9,595 nt of DNA from Chitinophagaceae bacterium (GTDB lineage: Bacteria; Bacteroidota; Bacteroidia; Chitinophagales; Chitinophagaceae), in the NCBI GenBank assembly GCA_025455245.1, contig JALOMX010000128.1, positions 1 through 9,595 on the forward strand. Direction: 5' to 3'. Below, in pieces: positions 1 to 6,096 of the stretch (the stretch's first letter is position 1; every line of letters begins with the position of its first letter). Below the pieces are notes generated by a model. It ran no database searches and was not told where the DNA came from. It saw only the letters and a program-made list of their open reading frames with translations. The position numbers were made by a program, and so were the translations under genes.

Positions 1-1160
1 CCTGCCCAGATAAACTGAATGGGATATTTTGTATTGTTCAGCAAAGCTTCAAACCGGTTACGGTCGCGGGATATCAGTTCAGCGCGTTTGTATCCTGCAA
101 ACCTGCGGGCCCAAACAACGGTGAGTACCCCGGGATCAAACAATTTTCCGGTTTGATCGGCAACAATATCAAAAGCCCTGCGTTTCAGGTAACGCTTTCT
201 GTCGTCAAACCCTGCATCGTTACCTTCCTCCATAAAGCGGTACATCTGCTTATCGGCCCAGTAATTCCAGTTTTGAGCATTGGTAATCGCCTTGATTTCT
301 GCAACATCATCATAATGACTCCACATTTTGCGGCTTACCTCACCATGAAGTTGTGAAACACCATTTGCTATGCGTGCAAACCTGAGCGCTACCAGGGAAT
401 GGTTAAACTGATCATCTTTTATGCCTGTCAATTCACGCACGGTTGAAAGGGGAAGTCCATAGAAATAGCTCATCTTTTCACACAGGTAAATGTCATGCTT
501 CTCATTTCCTGCTTCCTCAGGTGTATGGGTAGTAAAAACCAAACGCTTTTTGATTTCGTTTATACTACCATATTTACGGTACAAATAAAAAACACTGCTT
601 ACCGCATGGGCTTCGTTTAAATGATAAACCTCGGGGTTAAAACCCAATTCATCAATAAGCCTTGCACCGCCAATTCCCAGTAAAATAAACTGTGCTACTT
701 TGGTAGCCACATTCGCATCATAAAGCCTGTGGCAAATAGTTTGTGAAACATAATCATTCTCCGGCAGGTCGGTACTCAGCAGGAATAAGGGAGCAGTATT
801 AAATGTCTCAGGCTTCAGGTACCAGGCCTTTACCCAAACAGGGTGATCATGAATGGGAATCTGAAATTTAATTCCGGTATCTTCAAGAAAATTATACACT
901 TTTTCGTTCCACTGAACCTGTAAAGTCTGATCCTGATTACGTGCCTGATCATAATACCCGTACTTCCAAAGGATGCCGATACCAATCAGGTTTTGCCTTA
1001 ACTCATAAGCACTCCTCAAATGCGATCCTGACAAGAAACCTAAACCGCCGCTATAAATTTTTAAGGGTTGGTGAATGGCAAACTCCATGCTGAAATAGGC
1101 CACTTTTTTACTATACCTGTCCGCAACAGCATAGGGTACTTTATATTCATTAAATGACAT
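1..1160 (-). CDS. glgP: alpha-glucan (glycogen) phosphorylase, GT35 family, C-terminal part cut by window edge
   Basis: This cytoplasmic enzyme releases glucose-1-phosphate from glycogen or maltodextrin by phosphorolysis, using pyridoxal phosphate. The frame is open from the ATG at 1158-1160 to the left edge, giving 386 codons. It begins MSFNEYKVPYAV and then KKVAYFSMEFAI. Family landmarks in order are YSGGLGFLSGSHLRSA (about residues 36-51), LLSTDLPEND, LGIGGARLI, VYHLNEAHA, FTTHTPEEAGNEKHD, ITNAQNWNYWAD and WARRFAGYKRAEL, the last containing the Arg and Lys expected near the phosphate/cofactor site. The PLP-binding lysine lies beyond the edge and cannot be checked. The short N-terminus fits the TIGR02094-like bacterial/archaeal 'alpha-glucan family phosphorylase' rather than the longer E. 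coli GlgP type. The gene is divergent from the dtxR-like gene, and a TATCTTGC element lies 22 bases upstream of its start. Family assignment is secure; preference for glycogen over maltodextrin is not determined. Confidence 0.93.
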   Translation of the reverse strand, partial: MSFNEYKVPYAVADRYSKKVAYFSMEFAIHQPLKIYSGGLGFLSGSHLRSAYELRQNLIGIGILWKYGYYDQARNQDQTLQVQWNEKVYNFLEDTGIKFQIPIHDHPVWVKAWYLKPETFNTAPLFLLSTDLPENDYVSQTICHRLYDANVATKVAQFILLGIGGARLIDELGFNPEVYHLNEAHAVSSVFYLYRKYGSINEIKKRLVFTTHTPEEAGNEKHDIYLCEKMSYFYGLPLSTVRELTGIKDDQFNHSLVALRFARIANGVSQLHGEVSRKMWSHYDDVAEIKAITNAQNWNYWADKQMYRFMEEGNDAGFDDRKRYLKRRAFDIVADQTGKLFDPGVLTVVWARRFAGYKRAELISRDRNRFEALLNNTKYPIQFIWA

Positions 1161-1182
1161 GGTTTTAAAAAATTTGTGGGGC

Positions 1183-1190
1183 GCAAGATA
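1183..1190 (-). promoter_or_regulatory. candidate -7 element of the glgP promoter (TATCTTGC)
   Basis: Read on the minus strand the element is TATCTTGC, ending 22 bases before the glgP ATG. It resembles the Bacteroidota -7 consensus TAnnTTTG but has two T instead of three before the G. No clean TTG is seen about 20 bases upstream, only TTTCTG. The same TAnCTTGC pattern precedes two other genes in the window, which is the main reason to believe it. Confidence 0.35.
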
Positions 1191-1205
1191 GGGGTTTTAA
1201 GTTTC

Positions 1206-1237
1206 AGAAAGTGTATAGTTTACACACTATTGTTTCT
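1206..1237. promoter_or_regulatory. imperfect inverted repeat in the divergent glgP/dtxR intergenic region
   Basis: AGAAA (1206-1210) pairs with TTTCT (1233-1237), and ATAGT (1215-1219) pairs with ACTAT (1226-1230) around a six-base centre. The overlapping arms GTGTA (1211-1215) and TACAC (1221-1225) form an alternative dyad. A perfect palindrome GTTTATAAAC follows at 1242-1251. The dyads lie where the -33 region of glgP would be, so they could bind a regulator of that gene. In AT-rich DNA such symmetry can arise by chance; no known operator is recognised. Confidence 0.25.
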
Positions 1238-1274
1238 TAATGTTTATAAACTACAGCATTCATTGCCAAATATA

Positions 1275-1306
1275 TTTTTGGGGTTCTAAATAATAATTTA
1301 GCTTTG
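1275..1306 (+). promoter_or_regulatory. candidate promoter of the dtxR-zip operon (TTTTTG / TAGCTTTG)
   Basis: TTTTTG (1275-1280) is followed after 18 bases by TAGCTTTG (1299-1306). This matches the Bacteroidota housekeeping pattern TTTG - about 19 bases - TAnnTTTG. The element ends 16 bases before the ATG at 1323, so the mRNA leader would be very short. No Shine-Dalgarno sequence is present, as is usual in this phylum. Confidence 0.5.
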
Positions 1307-1312
1307 TCTAAA
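1286..1312. promoter_or_regulatory. candidate metalloregulator operator, three CTAAA/TTTAG half-sites
   Basis: CTAAA (1286-1290), TTTAG (1297-1301) and CTAAA (1308-1312) alternate in orientation and start exactly 11 bases apart. The first pair extends to CTAAAT / ATTTAG around a four-base centre. The cluster covers the proposed -7 element, where a bound DtxR-type repressor would block transcription. DtxR/IdeR and MntR proteins are known to bind AT-rich dyads containing related TTAGG/CTAA-like half-sites, often at their own promoters. Autoregulation here is inferred from position and symmetry only. Confidence 0.4.
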
Positions 1313-1322
1313 AATTTTTAAA

Positions 1323-1976
1323 ATGTTCTCTCCATCGGAGGAAAATTATATCAAGGCAATATATCACCTGCAAACCAGTTCCAGGTCGGTTTCAACCAAT
1401 GCATTGGCAGAAAAAATGCAAACCAAGCCTGCTTCCGTAACCGATATGCTCAAAAAACTTAAGGCAAAAGAACTGCTCGATTATGAACCCTACTATGGGG
1501 TAAAACTGACCCCAACAGGAAGAAAGGTCGCTCTTAATATTATTCGCAGGCACAGATTATGGGAATTTTTCCTCGTTAATACTATTGGGTTTGAGTGGGA
1601 TAAAGTTCATGAAATAGCAGAAGAATTAGAGCATGTTCAGCACCCGCTGCTTATTGAAAAACTTGATGAATTTTTGGGAAGGCCTGCATTTGACCCGCAT
1701 GGCGATCCGATACCCGATCGCGAGGGAAAAATTGCTTCAACCAATTACCGTATGCTTACAGATGCAGTTTCGGGTGAAAAGGTTTTGTTTGCATCGGTGG
1801 GATTACAAACGCCGGAACTGATGGATATGCTCAGGCATAAAAATCTATCGCTTGGAGACAGGATCGAAGTTTTAAACAAGTTTGATTTTGATCAATCGCT
1901 TGATATTATCATTAATGATCAGCAAAATGTTTCATTGTCATACAGATTAGCACGCTACATACTTATTACTCCCTGA
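1323..1976 (+). CDS. DtxR/MntR-family metal-dependent transcriptional regulator
   Basis: A 217-residue cytoplasmic DNA-binding regulator that senses Mn(II) or Fe(II). Residues 1-60 form the winged helix-turn-helix (PSEENYIKAIYHLQ, then NALAEKMQTKPASVTDMLKKL). Residues about 65-135 are the metal-binding and dimerisation domain with RRHRLWEFFL, DKVHEIAEELEHV and DPHGDPIPD. Residues about 145-217 form an SH3-like FeoA domain. The ancillary-site ligands of the family are visible: H77, E81, H96, E103 and H104. E100 replaces the DtxR Cys102, as in MntR. Position 8 is Asn where MntR has Asp and DtxR has Met, and position 11 is Lys where MntR has Glu. The gene starts the operon with the ZIP transporter, only 6 bases apart, which supports a role in controlling metal uptake. 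Which metal it senses cannot be told from sequence. The ATG is supported by alignment of the first residues with MntR. Confidence 0.92.
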   Translation: MFSPSEENYIKAIYHLQTSSRSVSTNALAEKMQTKPASVTDMLKKLKAKELLDYEPYYGVKLTPTGRKVALNIIRRHRLWEFFLVNTIGFEWDKVHEIAEELEHVQHPLLIEKLDEFLGRPAFDPHGDPIPDREGKIASTNYRMLTDAVSGEKVLFASVGLQTPELMDMLRHKNLSLGDRIEVLNKFDFDQSLDIIINDQQNVSLSYRLARYILITP

Positions 1977-1982
1977 TGAATT

Positions 1983-2807
1983 ATGGAAAACTTAATTAAA
2001 TTTTTATCTGATATAGGACCTGTTTGGTCCGCTTTTCTGGCAACAACATTTACATGGCTGGTTACAGCGGCAGGGGCAAGCCTGGTATTTTTCTTTAAGA
2101 CATTAAACCGTTCCGTACTCGATCCGATGCTTGGATTTACAGGGGGAGTGATGGTTGCGGCAAGCTTTTGGAGTTTGCTAGCACCAAGTATTGACATGAG
2201 TGAGACCATGTATCCGAATGCCAAATGGTTGCCGGCGGCCGTAGGCTTTCTGGGTGGTGCATTATTTCTGTATGCATTGGATAATTACATGCCGCACCTT
2301 CATTTGAATTTCAAACTTGAAGAACGCGAAGGAGTAAAAACACATTTACATAAAACAACTTTACTTATTCTGGCTATTACCATGCACAATATTCCCGAAG
2401 GCCTTGCCGTAGGGGTTTTGTTTGGGGCTGCTGCATTGGGTGTCCCCGATGCTTCATTTGCAGGGGCTATTGCTTTGGCAATAGGTATCGGTATTCAAAA
2501 TTTTCCGGAAGGTGTGGCTGTGTCTATGCCTTTACGCAGACTGGGAGTGTCCCGAAAAAGAAGTTTCTGGTATGGTCAGCTATCGGCTATTGTAGAACCC
2601 GTAGCAGGGGTATTGGGAGCCATAGCTGTTATTTACATGCAGCCTGTATTACCTTTTGCCCTGGCGTTTGCAGCCGGTGCAATGATTTATGTGGTTGTAG
2701 AAGAAGTTATTCCGGAAACACAGCGTGACAAGTATACAGACCGTTCTGTACTTGCTTTTATGGGTGGTTTTCTGGTAATGATGATTCTTGACGTTGGTTT
2801 GTCCTGA
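1983..2807 (+). CDS. ZIP-family divalent metal transporter (GufA/BbZIP-like)
   Basis: A 274-residue inner-membrane protein of the ZIP family, which moves Zn(II), Fe(II) or Mn(II) into the cytoplasm. About eight hydrophobic segments are visible. The paired metal-site helices carry MHNIPEG (H135, N136, E139) and IQNFPEG (Q172, N173, E176), and the next helix has E205-P. H, E, Q and E at these positions equal the four primary ligands of the Bordetella BbZIP structure, so the transport site looks intact. GGVMVAASFWSLLAPSI (54-70) is the typical second helix. A short loop with several histidines (HLHLNF, KTHLHK, about 105-123) joins helices 3 and 4. The gene follows the DtxR-like regulator after 6 bases and should share its transcript. 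The substrate is inferred to be manganese or iron from the regulator; zinc is also possible. It ends 20 bases from the convergent namZ-like gene, with no visible terminator between them. Confidence 0.93.
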   Translation: MENLIKFLSDIGPVWSAFLATTFTWLVTAAGASLVFFFKTLNRSVLDPMLGFTGGVMVAASFWSLLAPSIDMSETMYPNAKWLPAAVGFLGGALFLYALDNYMPHLHLNFKLEEREGVKTHLHKTTLLILAITMHNIPEGLAVGVLFGAAALGVPDASFAGAIALAIGIGIQNFPEGVAVSMPLRRLGVSRKRSFWYGQLSAIVEPVAGVLGAIAVIYMQPVLPFALAFAAGAMIYVVVEEVIPETQRDKYTDRSVLAFMGGFLVMMILDVGLS

Positions 2808-2827
2808 TGTTTTTTCTTGCAGACATT

Positions 2828-4103
2828 TTATTCAAAGTCTTCATACAGCAGATATTTTTTCCTGATGACTTTAAAAGCGGTTAGTCCGGGTTGCCATGTC
2901 TTACGGATTTCATCTTCACTCAATCCCATTATGATTTGTTCCATCAGCAAGCCATTACCCGTTAGCTTGTTAAAAAAATAATCCTGCGGTTGAATATTTT
3001 CTCTGTTTGGCTTGAGGAAAAACTTTGATTTGTCGGGAAACAAATTGTATGCATCGATCAGGTATTCAAGCCTGATTTTTCTCCATTCCGGTTTTGTAAT
3101 ATCTATTTTTTCACCGCTTAAATCCCTGCCGTAACAGGTTTTATTCAATTGGGGGGGATTCTTTGCTCCGGGTACACTTCGGGGAGTAAAACTAAAAAGG
3201 TCTTTTGGCATCGAAGGGTGGCCGTACAATTGAAAGGGCTTGTCCGTTCCCCTGCCAAGGCTTACATCAGTTCCTTCAAAATAACAGGTGGAACTGTATA
3301 AATAAATGCTTTGCATGTTGGGAAGGTTGGGAGAAGGTGCAACCGGCAACTGATAGGCAGTATTATGGGTATAACCCTCACATTTTATGACCAAAAAATG
3401 GAAGGGAGTGTCCGCCGTTTGCTTTGCATTTCTCACCGATTCCATGTATGCATTGCCATTTTTCGCCTGCAAGCATCATTCCGTATTCTCCGATAGTCAT
3501 CCCATATACCACCGGAACAGGCTGCATGCCAACAAAACTTTTAAAAGGCTTTTCCAGAACGGGACCATCCACATAAAAGCCATTTGGATTGGGCCTGTCC
3601 AAAACAAGCAAGGGTTTGGCATTTTCAAAAGCCGCGTTCATAAATTCTTCAAGTGAAGAAATGTAAGTGTAATATCTGAGGCCTACATCCTGAATATCAA
3701 AAATCAAAATATCAACCCTCTTCAATTCTTCAAGGGATGGTCTTCTTTTCGATCCGTAAAGTGAAATAATCTCAATACCTGTTTTGGGATCTTTGGAATT
3801 TCCGACTTTCTCGCCGGCATCTGCTTCACCCCTGAAGCCATGTTCAGGTGCAAAAATCAATTCAATGGCAACCCCTGAGGAAAGAAGGGTATCTACAAGG
3901 TGTGTATTCCCAACCAACGAAGTATGATTTGCAAAAATTCCCACCTTTTTTCCCTTCAACATGGGAAGATAAACGCTGATTCGCTCTGCCCCCGGCCTTA
4001 CTTTAGCTGTTGAATTCTGTTGACGGTTAAACAAATCCGGATCTGTAGAAAATCCTGCATAAAAGCTGCCCAAAAGAAAGACGAAAATGGATAAAAATTT
4101 CAT
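2828..4103 (-). pseudogene. namZ: NamZ-like exo-beta-N-acetylmuramidase (DUF1343, GH171), interrupted by one frameshift
   Basis: Proteins of this family remove terminal N-acetylmuramic acid from peptidoglycan fragments in cell-wall recycling; the activity was shown for Bacillus NamZ/YbbC. The reading frame is split. The N-terminal piece (ATG at 4101-4103, stop at 3378) has a signal peptide (MKFLSIFVFLLGSFYAGFS) and the motifs FAPEHGFRG (84-92), DIQDVGLRYYTY (136-147), DRPNPNG (169-175) and MTIGEYGMMLAGEKW (202-216). The C-terminal piece, in the +1 frame (open from about 3472 to stop 2828-2830), continues with ADTPFHFLVIKCEGYTHN, PSPNLPNMQSIYLY, FEGTDVSLGRGTDKPFQ, FTPRSVPGAKNPP and CYGRDL. Removing one base in about 3415-3460 restores a 424-residue protein of normal family length with every block in order. 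An in-frame ATG at 4125-4127 lies upstream, but 4103 gives the better signal peptide. It could be a young pseudogene or a sequencing error. The second piece alone would need a TTG start and has no signal peptide. Confidence 0.88.
3415..3460 (-). other. frameshift site inside the namZ-like gene
   Basis: Upstream of this interval the minus-strand frame gives the conserved GEKW (ending at 3456). Downstream, the +1 frame gives ADTPFHFLVIK. Within the interval both frames are open, so the exact base cannot be fixed. Dropping the C opposite 3455 joins GEKW directly to NAYMESVRNAKQTADTPF. A run of five A just before (GCGAAAAATGG on the minus strand) is another possible slip point. No +1 programmed-frameshift signal (stop codon at the shift, internal Shine-Dalgarno) is seen. 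Confidence 0.75.
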
Positions 4104-4175
4104 AGTGGCTGATTGGTAAGCTGTCAAAGGTGTGTCAATTTCGCGAAATATTGATGGTTCTTTCCACTTTCCCTT

Positions 4176-4183
4176 TACCTTGC
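4176..4183 (+). promoter_or_regulatory. candidate -7 element of the slyD-like gene promoter (TACCTTGC)
   Basis: TACCTTGC ends 21 bases before the ATG at 4205. A TTG at 4151-4153 lies 22 bases upstream, slightly wide for the -33/-7 spacing. The element has the same TAnCTTGC shape as the one before glgP, at almost the same distance from the start codon. An A-rich stretch (AATAAAATAAAATTT) fills the leader in place of a Shine-Dalgarno sequence. Confidence 0.35.
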
Positions 4184-4204
4184 ACGCTCAATAAAATAAA
4201 ATTT

Positions 4205-4663
4205 ATGGCAAGTGTACAAAATGGCGATGTAGTAGAGGTTCATTATACAGGTCGCCTTACCACCGGTGAGCAATTTGACAGTTCTCAGGGCCGGGAACCC
4301 CTTCAGTTTACCGTTGGCGCAGGTCAAATGATTGCGGGCTTTGATGCCGGCGTGGTCGGAATGGCAATCGGCGATAAAAAAACCATCAATATTGCTCCGG
4401 AAGATGCCTATGGCGAATGGCACGAGGAAAATACCATTGCCTATCCGAAGGAAAATCTTCCGGATGACCTGAAAGTTGAAGTGGGTATGCAATTAACCAT
4501 GCGTACACAGGATGGACGTCCTTTTCCGGTTACGGTTCATGAAATAACAGAAGAGGCTGTTGTTCTTGATGCAAACCATATGCTTGCAGGTAAAGAACTG
4601 GTTTTTGATATTGAAATGGTTAGTATCAACGGACAGAAATCTTCCATTATATTGCTTGATTAA
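4205..4663 (+). CDS. FKBP-type peptidyl-prolyl cis-trans isomerase, SlyD-like
   Basis: A 152-residue cytoplasmic prolyl isomerase and chaperone of the SlyD subfamily. The FKBP core is residues 1-69 (VEVHYTGRLTTGEQFDSS, PLQFTVGAGQMIAGFDAGVVGMAIGDKKTINI, PEDAYGE) plus the last strand 126-142 (MLAGKELVFDIEMVSI). Between them is the insert-in-flap chaperone domain (about 70-122; DLKVEVGMQLTMRTQDGRPFPVTVHEI). The DANHMLAGKEL signature matches E. coli SlyD DGNHMLAG. The histidine-rich nickel-binding tail of E. coli SlyD is absent; the protein ends in SSIILLD. The frame is open back to an ATG at 4130, but the extra 25 residues do not resemble the family, so MASVQNGD is taken as the start. The LDH2-family gene follows after 5 bases and probably shares the transcript. 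It is divergent from the namZ-like gene. Confidence 0.93.
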   Translation: MASVQNGDVVEVHYTGRLTTGEQFDSSQGREPLQFTVGAGQMIAGFDAGVVGMAIGDKKTINIAPEDAYGEWHEENTIAYPKENLPDDLKVEVGMQLTMRTQDGRPFPVTVHEITEEAVVLDANHMLAGKELVFDIEMVSINGQKSSIILLD

Positions 4664-4668
4664 GTAAT

Positions 4669-5739
4669 ATGATTTTTTCTTACAAAAGACTTTTTGATTT
4701 TACGTATTCGGTATTTATAAACATTGGCTGCAGTAATGAACATGCTTCCCTTGCAGCCAGGGTTTTACTGAGTGCCGACCTGCGTGGTATTGACAGTCAT
4801 GGTATTGCTCGTTTAAGTGGTTACATCAGGCTTTGGGATGCTGAAAGGGTTAATCCCAAACCCGCAATAAAAGTTATTCACGAAACCCCTTCCACCGCAG
4901 TGGTGGATGGTGATAAAGGTCTTGGATTGGTTGTGGCACCCTTTGCCATGAAAATTGCCATTGAAAAGGCCGAGGCCTGCGGTACAGGATGGGTGAGTGT
5001 AAAAAACAGCAACCATTATGGCATTGCGGGATATCATGCCATGATGGCCCTCGAAAAGGACATGATCGGGATATCTATGACCAATGCATCGGCGCTTGTA
5101 GCACCCACATTTTCTACCGAAAGAATGCTTGGTACCAACCCGATTTGTGTAGCCATTCCTGCAGGAGAGCAACCTCCTTTTGTGGCCGATTTTGCAACCA
5201 CTACTGCTGCCAATGGTAAGCTTGAGATTTTGCAAAGAAAAGGGGCTCCGATGCCGGTTGGTTGGGGGCAAACTCCTGATGGTGGAGAAACGACGGATGC
5301 CAATATCCTGAAAGAGGGTGGTGCGCTTTTGCCGTTGGGAAGCGATCGCGAGCATAGCAGCCATAAAGGTTATGCCTTGGGAAGTATTGTTGATATATTC
5401 AGCGCTGTGCTGAGTGGTGCAAGTTATGGTCCATGGGCACCGCCCTTTCCCGCATATGTACCCATGCCTGCCAATATGCCCGGAGAAGGCCTCGGCCATT
5501 TTTTTGGTGCAATGAGAATAGATGCATTCAGGCCAGCAGAGGAATTTAAACTGCATATGGACAACTGGATCAATAGGTTTCGTCAAGCCAAACCCGTTTC
5601 TCCTGACCAACCTGTTCTTATTCCCGGAGATCCTGAAAGGGAATTTGAAGAAATCAGGATGAAGCAAGGGATTCCGCTGCTTGAGCCTGTAGTAAATGAC
5701 CTGAAACAAATCGCGGAACGATTTGGAATCAGTCTTTAA
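4669..5739 (+). CDS. LDH2/malate dehydrogenase-family NAD(P)-dependent oxidoreductase
   Basis: A 356-residue cytoplasmic enzyme of the Ldh2/MDG2 family, which covers malate, L-lactate, sulfolactate, ureidoglycolate and related 2-hydroxyacid dehydrogenases. It has its own fold, unrelated to classical MDH/LDH. Visible family blocks are ADLRGIDSHGIARL (36-49, with R39, S43 and H44), VKNSNHYGIAGYHA (111-124, catalytic-region H116), LGTNPICVAIPA (154-165), VADFATTTAANGKLEI (172-187) and SHKGYALG (231-238). The length is normal and no motif is broken. The substrate cannot be decided: neighbours give no pathway, and the upstream SlyD-like gene is a general chaperone. The two genes lie 5 bases apart and end at the terminator at 5822-5860, so they form a unit. 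The start is fixed by the short spacing and by the usual beginning of the family. Confidence 0.9.
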   Translation: MIFSYKRLFDFTYSVFINIGCSNEHASLAARVLLSADLRGIDSHGIARLSGYIRLWDAERVNPKPAIKVIHETPSTAVVDGDKGLGLVVAPFAMKIAIEKAEACGTGWVSVKNSNHYGIAGYHAMMALEKDMIGISMTNASALVAPTFSTERMLGTNPICVAIPAGEQPPFVADFATTTAANGKLEILQRKGAPMPVGWGQTPDGGETTDANILKEGGALLPLGSDREHSSHKGYALGSIVDIFSAVLSGASYGPWAPPFPAYVPMPANMPGEGLGHFFGAMRIDAFRPAEEFKLHMDNWINRFRQAKPVSPDQPVLIPGDPEREFEEIRMKQGIPLLEPVVNDLKQIAERFGISL

Positions 5740-5821
5740 TAATTTACTTCATCACAAATTGCATTCATCCGGTTTGGGATTGATTACATTGGATTGATGG
5801 AGCCTTTGTTTTTCATAAGGT

Positions 5822-5860
5822 AAAAAAAGGAAAATACCGTTCGGGTACTTTCCTTTTTTT
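5822..5860 (+). terminator. intrinsic terminator after the slyD-ldh2 unit
   Basis: The arm 5822-5838 (seven A, GG, AAAA, TACC) pairs with 5844-5860 (GGTA, C, TTT, CC, seven T) around the loop GTTCG, with one A/C mismatch. The hairpin ends in a T run and sits 82 bases after the ldh2-family stop codon. Because the arm opposite the T run is A-rich, it could also end transcripts coming from the right, but no minus-strand gene is present there. Confidence 0.85.
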
Positions 5861-5975
5861 ATGCGGATACTATTCATTTATTCCCGGGTGTCCGGTGGTG
5901 TAGGTGAATTACATTTTTTTGTTTCTTGAGAAATAAAAATGCTGGGTTAAGTACTGTTTTGCAAAGCTTTTTTGT

Positions 5976-6006
5976 AAACCTGAATGATAGGAAACAAAAC
6001 AGGTTT
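5976..6006. repeat. inverted repeat AAACCTG - 17 bases - CAGGTTT
   Basis: AAACCTG (5976-5982) and CAGGTTT (6000-6006) are perfect reverse complements separated by 17 bases. The repeat lies about 90 bases before the CotH-like gene and about 35 bases before its proposed -7 element. That suits an upstream regulator site better than a leader hairpin. The function is unknown. Confidence 0.35.
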
Positions 6007-6027
6007 TCAATCAAATATTTTCTTTAA

Positions 6028-6048
6028 AACAAATGTTTGTTAACTTGC
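6028..6048 (+). promoter_or_regulatory. palindrome next to a candidate -7 element (TAACTTGC) upstream of the CotH-like gene
   Basis: AACAAA-TG-TTTGTT (6028-6041) is a perfect 14-base palindrome. Its last T begins TAACTTGC (6041-6048), which has the TAnCTTGC shape seen before two other genes. No TTG lies at the expected -33 position. The start codon is 48 bases downstream. A protein bound to the palindrome would cover the spacer between -33 and -7. Confidence 0.3.
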
Positions 6049-6096
6049 TAAGCCAATTAAAATCAATCATATCATTTTTCCCCAAACAAAGCCTGC

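Larger units (their letters stand above)
5740..6096. other. 357-base intergenic region
   Basis: No coding frame of credible length or composition is seen. The left third holds the terminator at 5822-5860. The right two thirds are AT-rich and hold a 7-base inverted repeat (5976-6006), a 14-base palindrome (6028-6041) and a weak -7-like element (6041-6048), probably the control region of the secreted-protein genes that follow. No riboswitch or small RNA is recognised. Confidence 0.6.

Noticed and set aside
153..356. Plus-strand open frame near the left edge
   Set aside because: It is antisense to the continuous glgP frame, which carries conserved phosphorylase motifs across the same stretch.
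2808..2827. A bidirectional terminator between the convergent zip and namZ-like genes
   Set aside because: The 20-base gap has a T run but no stem, so no terminator can be supported.
2828..3472. The C-terminal namZ piece as an independent gene
   Set aside because: It would need a TTG start inside the upstream piece, lacks the N-terminal domain and signal peptide, and continues the same family alignment. It is the second half of one frameshifted gene.
4130..4204. N-terminal extension of the SlyD-like protein from an ATG at 4130
   Set aside because: The 25 extra residues do not resemble the family or a proper signal peptide, and the proposed -7 element lies inside them. MASVQNGD at 4205 is the family-like start.
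4813..5709. Long open frame on the minus strand (298 codons)
   Set aside because: It lies wholly inside the LDH2-family gene on the other strand. Its translation is rich in Cys, His and Arg and has no recognisable domain, typical of an antisense shadow.
5777..5798. Direct repeat GGATTGAT (5777-5784 and 5791-5798)
   Set aside because: Two copies of eight bases in the 3' region after the ldh2-family gene, upstream of its terminator, are easily explained by chance; no further copies are seen.
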